A DNA stretch of 25,706 nucleotides from Saccoglossus kowalevskii. Its lineage: Eukaryota; Hemichordata; Enteropneusta; Harrimaniidae. Position numbers and translations under genes: made by a program. Each line of letters starts with the position of its first letter. Positions within the stretch are counted from its first letter, which is position 1. The notes under the pieces were generated by a model, which saw only the letters and a program-made list of their open reading frames with translations, was not told the origin of the DNA and made no database searches. Below, one piece after another: positions 11,214 through 20,645 of this stretch. The stretch lies in NCBI RefSeq assembly GCF_000003605.2, contig NW_003141327.1, positions 48,788 through 74,493 of the forward strand. Reading direction: 5' to 3'.

Positions 11214-11611
11214 TGTTGCAAGTTCACGACATTTCTTAAATGAATGGTTCCAAATGAACTTATTTTATATTTCCTGTTATAACACTTTTGTAAAGTGAAA
11301 CATATACATATAGTGTTCTTGTGGGTTGTTGCATGTCTTTTGTCTATGTGTAAGAACGGATACTGAGTTAGTGACCTCTGTCTGTGCCACTGAATAAAAT
11401 GTAAATAATATATGTTGCGAGTTCACGACATTTCTTAAATGAATGGTTTCAAATGAACTTATTTTAAATTTCCGGTTATAACACTTTTGTGACGTGAAAC
11501 GTATACATAGTGTTCTTGTGGGTTGTTGCATGTCTTTTGTCTATGTGTAAGAACGGATACTGAGTTAGTGACCTCTATCTGTGCTACTGATAAATTGTAA
11601 ATAACATATTC
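11214..11611. repeat. ~199-bp tandem duplication
   Basis: Two adjacent copies (about 11214-11412 and 11413-11611) share nearly all sequence. Landmarks include GTTCACGACATTTCTTAAAT, GTTCTTGTGGGTTGTTGCAT and GAACGGATACTGAGTTAGTG. They differ by a few substitutions and small indels. The family is not recognised. An 84-codon minus-strand open frame spanning the copies repeats its own sequence and is not supported as a gene. Confidence 0.9.
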
Positions 11612-11725
11612 TACCAATAATCTTTAAACAAAAGTCGTAAGAGGAAATGTACAATCCACTACACAAGATATTCAAATCAGTAGGAGAAACATATATGGAC
11701 TATATGGTATACATGAAGTGATGTT

Positions 11726-12338
11726 ACATGTATCAGGGGTAAATCCTCTTCTCTCGGGGTTCTCCACACTGTCAGGGGGGAAACTCGTCTCGTCTCTCTA
11801 TCTCGTCCCCTTGAGGTACGGGATCGGGAAAGTCACTTTAACTTTACAGTCAAATAAGGCACACACAACAAAATACGTTTCAGCTCTCGTCTTAGTCGGT
11901 CTGTCGAGCACTCTGTAAGACACAGCGCCCTGGGGAAGAAATCCCCAAGACTCTCGCAAGGCTGACCCAAGACTAGCCCAAGACTGGACTGCCTCAAGGC
12001 TCGCCCCTGGACTGGACTCTCGACTGCCCAGAACTGCACTCTCTCTCTACTGCGTCTGTCGTGGAGTATTCGCCAAGACCAACTCAAACTCTCTTTATTC
12101 ATTTTCACAACTCTAACCAATTACAAAGCAGTAAAAAGACTCTAGGGCGTAACCTTCAATCATAAAGCCAATCACACTAAGTACTGAATACGTCATATCT
12201 TTTGATTAATCGTTCACTACATTAATAACTACGGATATAAACTGTCAGAATGAGTAGTCTAAAAACACAGCAATTCAGCTAATAATCAGCTAATTAAGTC
12301 GGTCAACAGATACGCGAAAACAAATTCATGACACATGT
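11726..12338 (-). repeat. Dispersed ~0.6-kb repeat, copy B (possible solo LTR)
   Basis: This is the fuller of two copies (see 6327-6906). It starts ACATGTATCAGGGG and ends GACACATGT. Read on the minus strand it runs from TGTCATGAATTTG through GATTGG and AATTGG (CCAAT) boxes and GAATAAAGAGAG to CCCCTGATACA, compatible with LTR organisation. The middle carries CpG-containing short repeats of CAAGACT and GGACTG type. The 95-codon minus-strand open frame within it has no recognisable protein features. Both copies are bounded by the same ACATGT hexamer, so either the element targets that palindrome or the hexamer belongs to its ends. Confidence 0.75.
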
Positions 12339-15057
12339 TTCAAAAAAAATTAGCACACCTTGCTTCACATGTGACACTCGGCATATATATTTCTTTCTCA
12401 GTCATAATCAAAGGGCTTCAGTACGAAATGTGGTGATAATAATCGCTCGACAAATATATTATTGCTTTATCAACCACTGCATAATAATAATTCTATATAA
12501 TACTAATAAAGCGTTAGCAGTGGAGAGCTCAGCGAGGCGCTTTCCACGATTTCAATTTAGAAGCTTGTGTCGCAGTAATACAAAGAAACTGATAACAATC
12601 ACTTAACAATCGTATTCAATATTTAAGCCATCGTTGCTAGGCGACGCTTGATGATAACTTTCAGCTTTGATACAGCTTAAATCATCAATTCCTCGTACTT
12701 GTACGTTACGTATGTCATGGGCCAGAAAACATCCAAACAAGAGTGACACTTCATTCAGTCCAAAGAGGGCGCCTAACACGTATTAGGAGCAGAACGAATT
12801 CGTCTGGAAATTTGCTTTCATGCGATTCATTATTACATTATTGATCGATATAAACATTTTATTTTTTTAGCAATTTCATATTCGTTTATGTTTGTTTGCC
12901 ATTCAATTATTTGTTGTTAATGTGGTATGTATATATTGTCTTCGACTTATACATTCATTTCACTAATTATGAATTTTGATTAAAGACATTATTAACATAT
13001 TCCCATGACATAGACCCACGTTTTAATACAAAGCTCAATAAGTTAATTGGTGGCAATCTACCAAGCTATGCAAAAGATAACACAGTATATAGTTGATCCG
13101 ATGTATAAAAGTATAAATTTGGTTATCTGTTGTACATCTATAGCTTTGCTTTAATATTATTGACAGTCTAGAGCTGGGGACAATTGTAATGACAAATGCT
13201 CATAAACAGAAATTCGAAATTGGAGTTACCTGCACCAGCCGTTCCCGCCAAATCCATCTCTAAAAGTAAATCAAAAAGCAGTTCAAATAAGCAGATGATA
13301 AATTAACCCTGCCCACACCATCTAAAACATGATTGACTCCCCACTAATCAATCCAATGACAATAACATTACTTCAGTTCAACACACTATGTACTTTATCA
13401 CCTTTGTTGCCCACTTGTGTTTACCACCTTCCAATAACATAACCTTTCAATTACATAGCAACTGTTGATAGACAACCATTACATCTATCCATCGATGTTG
13501 TCCCTAGACACCCATCCAATAATATAGCCAACGATTCTGCCCAGTTTACCTCTTCCGAATAGCTCAGCCACTGATTCTAAACAACTTGCCATCGTGCAAC
13601 TGATGCTGATCACAAGCAGCCATCTATGCTATCCAACAGCTTCCATCTGAAAAGGCCCTTTCCTATTTTATAACAAATGTTACAAACGCATTGGGTGCCT
13701 CGTATACCCGTTGGTAGGCTACTACTAGTGATCCCCGGGATTTACATGCGCTACAGAATGCCGTGTGGGACAGAACAGCAGGGGAAGCAACCACAACTGA
13801 GTGCCCCTTAGTACGCGCGATATATTCCTTATATTCTCTGATAGTTCAAACGGTAACTGTGTCATTGCTAGCGGAATGATCGACAGATATACGAGTATGG
13901 CGCCTGATAAAATAATATACAGTTCATTCGTGGTGAAGGTAATTTGATAGATCTGATAATAAAAAGTAATATCGTAGTTAGTTATCACAAATTTGTCATT
14001 TATTGTGGAATATATTCACTGCTGGTTGCACATCATTGACGCAATATATTTTTACAAAACGATGTGATGCTTTCACACGCGGAACTACATCGATCATACC
14101 AAATATCTCGAAAAGTATCAAACTATTAATAAAAACAAACAAATTATTAATCAAAAAACATTGATCTTTGTATAATAATTAAGCCACATAGTCATGAATT
14201 TGTCATCATTGTAATTTACCCGTGACCGCGATATATTATGTTAATCCTAAGAAACACGACTGACGTAAGGAGATTAATATATTCATCGCCGTGAAAGTGT
14301 AATCTGATAATAGGATTTGGAACCGCAGTGTTTTGCTTTGATTATCACAGGGTTTATGATTTGATAGATTAGTTTTCCATTTTTTGCAAATTTCACGGAT
14401 TTTCCTTCTTCTTAATTTTATTTCCAGGAGTGCGGACAAGCAATTATCGATAATATTTGTTTAAATAACCTGTATGTTCTAAATTCATTACCATTGTTTT
14501 CATCATTTGTATTATTATTACTGTCATTGTGGGGACACCCTAAATGAATTAATACAATGGGTTAAATGCTGTTCCAAACAATATTTTATCATTTTGAATT
14601 TTTGGATTTTAAAAAGATGCTAATTTTTACAGTAATCATTTAATTTATTCAAACAGTATTTTAAACTACCACAGTTTCCGATATGATATTTATTGTCGAA
14701 TCGGTGACATATTGCACCCCTATTTAAAAACCCATGTGGATTGAAATCTAGTTGTTATACCATTTGTAACTTTATATAAATGTCAGATTCTAGTAATTTA
14801 AAAAAATAAAGCGTTCCACAAGATGTAATCAATGACCTGTGTTAAGCTCACAAAATGTATTAATAGTCTCCAGGTGTAAACCTCGAAATTATTAATCCTG
14901 CTCATAACGAAAATGAAAATTATTCAAAATGTCAAAATTCTATAATTTAAATGTAAAATGTTGTAATATGAGCACACAAGTACTTCTAAATACAATTATA
15001 AAAACCAGAATTTAATTTGCTGCCTCAGCATGTGACTGACTTTCTGTTATGGTGAAC
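12339..15057. other. Gene-free stretch
   Basis: These 2.7 kb show no recognised gene. 13200-13660 is relatively C-rich and A/T-poor compared with its flanks, without coding features. A GAGGGCGCC core near 12765-12773 and a GATCCCCGGGAT palindrome at 13730-13741 are isolated motifs. TATA-like and ATTA-rich runs elsewhere are typical of AT-rich intergenic DNA. Confidence 0.5.
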
Positions 15058-15137
15058 ATGACGAGACAATGCGAGAGTAGAGCACGTTACAAAAAAGATG
15101 ACGAGACAATGCGAGAGTAGAGCACGTTACAAAAAAG
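15058..15137. repeat. Exact 40-bp tandem duplication
   Basis: The 40-base unit beginning ATGACGAGACAATGCGAGAG and ending GTTACAAAAAAG occurs at 15058-15097 and immediately again at 15098-15137 with no differences, which implies a recent event. No third copy is seen. Confidence 0.97.
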
Positions 15138-16458
15138 TATTGTCCCTCAGCAGCTCCCACAATAAATGTGAATATTTCAATAATTACCTTCTCTAGCGCG
15201 AAGCAGCGCACGGGTAAGGCGCATTTATGTATGTAGCCAGTGTTATCACAATTTGCATGTTGTCTGTGCGATCGCACGACCTTGCTGCATGTTGACCATG
15301 AGTGTTGATATGAATATTGAGGAAATCCAGCGCAGGTTGCCATCTCTTCTGTGCGTGTTATGTAGTTATATTATGAAACAATTCGAAATAATCTATGCAA
15401 AATAATATTAGTACATATTATTAAGACAAAATAACACTTGGAATTGGAAATCCTTGTAAGGATATTCTGTCACTAAATTAATTCATGGTTAACTAACATC
15501 TGGAGTAGCTCTACCATTAGTCCATTAGTTACAAGATTATCATACCCAGAAAAAGTTGTTCTCAAAAAGTGGGGATACATATGTATCAAATGAATTTAAA
15601 GAAGAACTAATCTTCAACTATTTCCGATTCAATGATTCTCTGCATATGAGACAAACTGATTCAAAATATGCAGAGATTTCATACTGTCAAATCTCGCGTA
15701 TTTTTGTTTTTCACGCAATAATCACGTTTACGTAAAGTTCAAATATAAAATATGAATCACGCCTGGTCCACTCATTTATTCATTCGAACAATCAATCGAC
15801 AAATAATTCATTCGTTCGTTTATTATAATATTGGCAAAAATATAATACATATTGAAATATGTATATAAAAATATGTAAAAAATATTTTACAATACTGAAC
15901 ATGTATATTCAGACTACATGTTATTCATCAGTTAAATACAATGGAAGGCATAAACGGCTGGGATTGTAAAAATACGTTGATGTGTAAATGGCTTAGGGTA
16001 TAAAGCTTTGACTGGACGTTAAGAGTACGCCGCTAACGGCAGCAATGTTATACAATATAAATGTATCATATAACTATATGTAATAAACAAGGCGAACTCT
16101 GTATAATAATAGACATGTTTTTTTTAGTACTTAATATTTTAAAATGTTTTCTGTTTTGCTCGGAAATTCTTTTGATATAACTTATATAACACAAATAATT
16201 ACGTTTTTACGATTAGTGTTGTAAATTTTAAACAAAATCATTCAAACCACAACATCAGTGTTTGGATTGTAACATTTTTATGTTGTAAGTTTTAATTGGT
16301 AAATTTGATTTGGATGGATGGGGACTGTTAAGCAATAACACACCAATCTAAAAACATAATGATTTTCATTCACTTTGTTCCCATTGAATTGGCGTTACGG
16401 TACGAATTAAAGATCTATCTATATGTACTGTTAATAACAGGGGTTATTTTTTATTTAT
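15138..16458. other. Gene-free stretch
   Basis: A CpG-bearing patch at 15195-15345 includes the 12-base perfect palindrome GTGCGATCGCAC (15266-15277) and a short open frame with a good start context (ACCATGAGT at 15295-15303). It is too short and featureless to call. The remainder is AT-rich with TATGTATA-type runs around 15840-15900. Confidence 0.45.
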
Positions 16459-16790
16459 TTAAAGGACGGCGGACGTCGCGCCACGCATGCGCGAGATATG
16501 GGACTAATATTAACAAAGATGGCGACTTTGACTGTTGCGCAGACCAACGACTACAAACAAAGAGATTACCGGGTTGTAATTGAGTATTTTTGTTTTTGTG
16601 ATTAGAAAGTGTCCAAGGGAATACCGGTGGTAATTAGTGCAAGTGGCGTCCAGTTCAAAACTCATGATTTCATTAAAAAAGGCGCATTGAATTGTGAGAA
16701 AATCAATGTTTATCAACACAAATGTCGCAGATGCGCGGCGTTATTACAAATGGTTGGGATCATGGCATCCCCCAAAAATAAGTAAGTTTT
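16459..16790 (+). other. CpG-rich patch; possible promoter plus first exon, or TTAA-type repeat
   Basis: The patch opens TTAAAGGACGGCGGACGTCG and holds an NRF1-like ACGCATGCGCGA and a YY1-like AAGATGGCG whose ATG (16519) starts a frame. That frame reads MATLTVAQTNDYKQRDYRVV for 20 residues, meets a TAG at 16603, then stays open for 60 more codons to 16788. A consensus donor, GTAAGT, sits at 16782. NRF1 and YY1 sites, the latter overlapping a start codon, are typical of CpG-type animal promoters. Against a gene: the internal stop, no recognised protein family, and an opening that resembles the TTAA-bounded elements at 5994 and 9406. The 30 bases ending at the TAG begin GT and end AG after a T-rich tract, but are shorter than normal animal introns. 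Treated as unresolved. Confidence 0.35.
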
Positions 16791-17023
16791 GAATGATTGA
16801 CGAAAATAATCAAGACATTTGTCAGATTCGAAAATGTATGTTTACAAATTATAGTGTATTAACACAGTTTTTTTTCTTTAGTTGGGTAGGTTTTGAACCG
16901 TCGTGTAATCTTTTCTATTCTATACAGTTCACAGTGTACATAATAGTTAGAATTTACATTCACTTTCTATGATATGGCAACCTGTTTTATAACAGTATAC
17001 ACACTGTATTAAGTGGAGCGGAA
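16791..17023. other. Short gene-free spacer
   Basis: AT-rich sequence with no supported feature. An acceptor-like TTTTTTTTCTTTAG occurs near 16868-16881. Confidence 0.4.
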
Positions 17024-17227
17024 TTACTTGGTTAAAATGGAACCCTTCTCCACTGCTAGTTTGGTAGATAATCGAGCCAGTGCAAATTTGAATAATTTCA
17101 GCTTATTAACACGACACACGTGCAGTTCCGGCCCAAGTAAGGATTTAAATTGTGCATAACTGCGCAGTTTGTCTGGAAGTTGTAGAGCTGTTGACCACTC
17201 ATAAAACTTCTTCTTAAAAACCACCAT
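17024..17227 (-). pseudogene. C-terminal remnant of a LINE-type reverse transcriptase polyprotein
   Basis: The minus-strand frame contains WSTALQLPDKLRSYAQFK followed by LALARL-like and AVEKG segments. The pattern KLRxYxxFKxxxGxE...LAxxR...LxxExG matches, from my knowledge of the family, the C-terminal module seen after the reverse transcriptase in many marine-invertebrate LINE proteins. The similar part is roughly 17041-17200; the first codons overlap a different repeat starting near 17203. No reverse transcriptase core lies upstream on the minus strand, so this is a short fragment. Confidence 0.45.
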
Positions 17228-17397
17228 GCCGGTTACTTTGATACAAGGTATATGGTATCCACCCTGTATGGACCTCTGTCAGATTTGTTTATTTCATGAC
17301 GGTATTTGTCATCTTAGGTAAAAATAAATGTTATTTTTGACTTCTCCTTAAAAACTGCTAGCTCAATTGCTTTGATATCTTGTATGTAGGTATCATG
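17203..17397 (+). repeat. Fragment of the hairpin-headed dispersed repeat family
   Basis: This matches the body of the element at 19067-19737 in the same orientation. Shared words are TTTGATAC, GTATATG, GGACCTCT, CAGATTTGTTTATTTCATGA, GACTTCT-CTTAAAAACTG and CAATTGCTTTGATAT. About one and a half internal units are present, with a deletion in the first and without the CG-rich hairpin head. Confidence 0.75.
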
Positions 17398-17411
17398 GGC
17401 CCATGGGCGGG

Positions 17412-17990
17412 GATGAAAAGCCACAAAGTAAAACATGGTGAAATGCCATCGACAAAGTAAAACATGATGAAATGCCATCGAAAAAGGAAAATATGAAATG
17501 CCGTAGACACAGTAAAACATGATGAAATGTCATAGACAAAGTAAAAGATGAAGAAATGCCATCGAACATGTAAAACATGATGAAATGCCATCGAAAAAGT
17601 AAAATATGAAATGCCATAGACACAGTAAAACATGATGAAATGCCATCGAAAAAGGAAAATATGAAATGCCGTAGACACAGTAAAACATGATGAAATGTCA
17701 TAGACAAAGTAAAAGATGAAGAAATGCCATCGAACATGTAAAACATGATGAAATGCCATCGAAAAAGTAAAATATGAAATGCCATAGACACAGTAAAACA
17801 TGATGAAATGCCATCGAAAAAGTAAAATATGAAATGCCATGGACAAAGTAAAACATGATGAAATGCCATCGAAAAAGTAAAATATGAAATGCCATGGACA
17901 AAGTAAAATATGAATACCATCGACAAAATAAAACATAGTGACATGCCTTAAACAAAGAAAAATATGAAGAAATGGCACAGAGAAAAAAAA
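17412..17990. repeat. 26/29-bp minisatellite with 168-bp higher-order repeat
   Basis: The basic units are 29 bases (AAATGCCATCGACAAAGTAA followed by AACATGATG) and a 26-base variant that lacks three bases near its end. Six units in the order 26-29-29-29-26-29 make a 168-base higher-order unit present twice in tandem at 17470-17637 and 17638-17805, with essentially no differences between them. Simpler 26+29 dimers follow at 17806-17860 and 17861 onward, and the units degenerate after about 17913. The minus strand is open for 222 codons (17358-18026) as repeated FHHVL/FRWHF/MFYFV segments. This most likely reflects the absence of stops in the unit, since 168 is a multiple of 3, rather than a gene. 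Confidence 0.95.
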
Positions 17991-19066
17991 TTGTAGTGTG
18001 AAAAATAATTTAAAACATTTATGCATTTACTGACACCAATAAAATAATGTGTTGTGCTAATTATGAATCACCGTTTTTGCTATTATCTAAATCATTCGCA
18101 TATATTATTCCTCAGCTCCTGGGAGCGAGGCTATTTGTAGATATGTTGGCGATCGCCGCTGTGTCTGCGGAAGTACTATGGGAGATTGCATGATGGGAGT
18201 GAAAAGTCTGTTGATCAGTAAACTAATTTTAGAAAAGTGAAAACTAAAGTGACTGTGAAAAAAGGTTGATTTTAAATATTATATATCATGAAATCTGGAT
18301 GTAATAATGAAAGGAAATTGAACTGGTATGGAAGGACAGTAAATGTAGCCAGAATGCAAGGTCCGGGGTCAAAATACGTCACAATACGTCCATCAAGGCG
18401 GTTGCAAAGTGTCAACAACTATGGATGAGGTAAAAGACTTCGTTTGTAGTTTGCATGAATGGTCGGGGAGAAAAATTCATGCAAATTCTGTGCTTCAGTA
18501 ACAATATTTGCTACTTGTTTGTGCAATGAAAATTAGTACAAGAAATGCTGCCAAAGGTTATGTCCTTCTAGTAAACAAAACAACCTTGGGACGTTTTTCT
18601 TGAGAAATTGAGAAGATGAAAATCCCTTGGACAGTCGTTGTGAAACAATAGACATGCTTGTCAGGGTATCAAGGTTATTTTGATTATTTGAAGATGAAAA
18701 CTGCTGCTTTATGGAAGAGCAAAGTTCAATGTCATTGGCAGAGTAATGACTTCGGACTTTTCATTCGGGTTTATACAACACTTACTTGTTACTATCAAGA
18801 AGATTTAATGTCTTGTTTGTATTTGCACAATGTGAATGAGGGGTTTATTGTCAAAATATAACAGGTGCTTGTATGCCTATTGAAACTATACAAAAATCGA
18901 CCAATGCACATCCGTTTTCATGTGTTAAAATTGCGATGTTCTCATGGAATTGTTAAATCTTGGTATCATTCCCAACTGTCACCAAACTGTACGTTTTGAC
19001 GACTCATTTGTACTTCTGGGACTTGTAATAATTTTCTGGAAACTGTACAGCAAATCACATATTTTT
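17991..19066. other. Gene-free stretch
   Basis: No gene is recognised. 18110-18200 has a modest CpG content with GGCGATCGCCGC and an ETS-like CGGAAGT. 18371-18393 contains TACGTCACAATACGTCC, two CRE-like CGTC cores. The ATGGATGAGGTAAAAG at 18421 looks start- and donor-like but encodes nothing recognisable. Confidence 0.45.
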
Positions 19067-19737
19067 AGCTCCGATGTCGACTTTGTCGAGCGGAGCTTAT
19101 CATATGAGTGATTGTCCGTCGTCGTCCGTCGTCCGTGTCAATGTTTTACTTTTTCGACTTCTTCTAGGAAACTACAAGCCTGAATGCTTTGATACTTGGT
19201 GTATATGTACCTCAGATTTGTCCATTTCATGATGATATCTTCAATTCTCTAATTTTGGTGAATATGTTGTCCTTTTTGGTAAAAAGTGATATTTTCGACT
19301 TCTTGTTAAAAACCGTAAGTCCAATTGCTTCAATATTACATATATAGGTACTACATGTGGATCACTCTTAGATTTGTTCATTTTGTAATGATATCTTTAA
19401 TTCTCTAATTTTGGTGAATATTTTTGTCCCTTTTGGTAAAAAGTGATAATTTCAACTTCTTGTTAAAACCACAAGTCGAATTGCTTTGATATTACATATA
19501 TAGCTACTACATGTGGACCTCTTTCAGATTTGTTAATTTCGTGGTGATATCTTCAATTATCTAATTTGATGATTATTTTTGTCATTTTTGGTGAAAAGTG
19601 ATATTTGTGAATTCTTGTTGAAAGTTCCATTGCTTTGATACTATACATATTGTTCATTTTCTAATGATATCTTCTGTTCTTTCATTGAAATGTGCACTGC
19701 TAACAGCGGAGCTATCTCAGCCGACCGGCTGCTTGTC
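19067..19737 (+). repeat. Hairpin-headed dispersed repeat with ~150-bp internal tandem units
   Basis: The left end is a near-perfect hairpin at 19067-19097: AGCTCCG-ATG-TCGAC-TTT-GTCGA-G-CGGAGCT. A GTCCGTCGTCGTCCGTCGTC tract follows. The body has four diverged units beginning near 19155, 19296, 19453 and 19617, each containing CGACTTCTTGTTAAA, ATTGCTTTGATA, CAGATTTGT and TGATATCTTCAATT-like words. The right end is AGCGGAGCTATCTC plus a CAGCCG/CGGCTG hairpin at 19718-19731. Repeats with this hairpin and GTCCGTC head are, as I recall, widespread in marine invertebrate genomes. No protein is encoded. The mobilising machinery is unknown to me. Confidence 0.8.
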
Positions 19738-20282
19738 ATTATTAATTGTTCATAGTTTTTCTAAATTTTAGTTTTTATTGTTCATAATTATTTACAGTAA
19801 TAACATATTTTTCCGATTGTGTGCATGACAGCTTTGCCCACACACAATAAGACATGATGATATGTACGGATATGTGTGAGTATGATTCATGGATTAATAG
19901 GCCACTCCTTTGCTTCAATTTCTCTGGAAATATCACTTGCTGTTTATCATCCATATTTTGACAATGTGTCGATTGCGTATCTGGAAATTCTAACTACTAT
20001 TTCGCAAAATTTGACCAGCTTTGCTTTTACCAGTCATTTAAGTAAACTCCCATATTGTCCTTCACAGTGAAGGTTAATGCAGATATATTGTAAACTACAC
20101 AGAGGTAACATTACAATACATTTCCCTTCACATTCCCTTGTATTACATAACAATCTTTGAGCTGTGACAGTTATGGTTCTGCAACCATCACCAGTTCTCT
20201 TGTCTGTATTATTATTAAACAATTGTTGCCAGAGACATTTATTTTTTATGTGTTTTGAAAAACGAAAGTGTCGTTCGATGTA
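19738..20282. other. Gene-free stretch upstream of the phosphofructokinase exon
   Basis: AT-rich sequence without recognisable exons or repeats. Short open frames at 19876-20070 (+) and 20034-20222 (-) carry no family features. Confidence 0.5.
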
Positions 20283-20298
20283 CCTCTTGGTGGCGCTG
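20283..20298 (+). promoter_or_regulatory. CTCF-like site upstream of phosphofructokinase
   Basis: CCTCTTGGTGGCGCTG matches the CTCF core pattern CCASYAGRKGGCRS at 12 of 14 positions, including the GGTGGCGC core. It lies about 350 bases before the start codon. Single-site matches arise by chance; binding is inferred only. Confidence 0.3.
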
Positions 20299-20645
20299 TT
20301 AGACTCAATCGTTCAAGCGTGCACACGAAGTAGGTTCCAACTCGTCTCAAAGTTGTTTTTAATAATATATCTTCTTTTCATTCAATCCATAATTACACAT
20401 TTGTTTGTATGCTATTCTATATATTAATATAATATCTAAGCATATTTAATTGACAAACCTAAATTTACACGTATTTCGTCGAGCCTGGTAAAATATTGCT
20501 TGGAACGAGGATAGCAAATTCCCAAACCTTTGAACTCACTGGGGCAGCGTATCGAGTCGCGAAAAATCGATTAAGTACGATCCTGTTGCTGCATAAATTA
20601 TTTTAGGTATTTTATATCCTTTGTGTAAAGCTTATCGGGGAATTG
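20299..20645 (+). promoter_or_regulatory. Putative promoter/5' UTR of phosphofructokinase
   Basis: This stretch sits directly before the start codon. It contains a hypoxia-type GCGTG core at 20317-20321 and an ACGTG core (minus strand) near 20470, both unsupported by other evidence. No TATA box is placed confidently. An in-frame TAG at 20604-20606 bounds the coding frame if the 5' UTR is continuous. Alternatively ATTATTTTAG there could be a splice acceptor joining an upstream non-coding exon. Confidence 0.35.

Noticed and set aside
6327..12338. Complete LTR retrotransposon with copies A and B as its two LTRs
   Set aside because: The 4.8 kb between them has no gag or pol remnants, no primer binding site or polypurine tract next to the copies, and contains unrelated repeats including a TTAA element; two separate insertions fit better.
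15295..15392. Short open frame with good start context ACCATGAGT near a CpG patch
   Set aside because: Only about 32 codons, no recognisable family and no clear splice donor in frame; could be a first exon but is not supportable.
17358..18026. 222-codon minus-strand open frame with FHHVL/FRWHF repeats
   Set aside because: It lies over the minisatellite, repeats with the DNA units, is also open in a second minus-strand frame, and has no domain or promoter evidence.
20643..20645. Upstream TTG as an alternative phosphofructokinase start
   Set aside because: The ATG at 20646 is directly adjacent and is the normal eukaryotic start; a TTG start would be exceptional.
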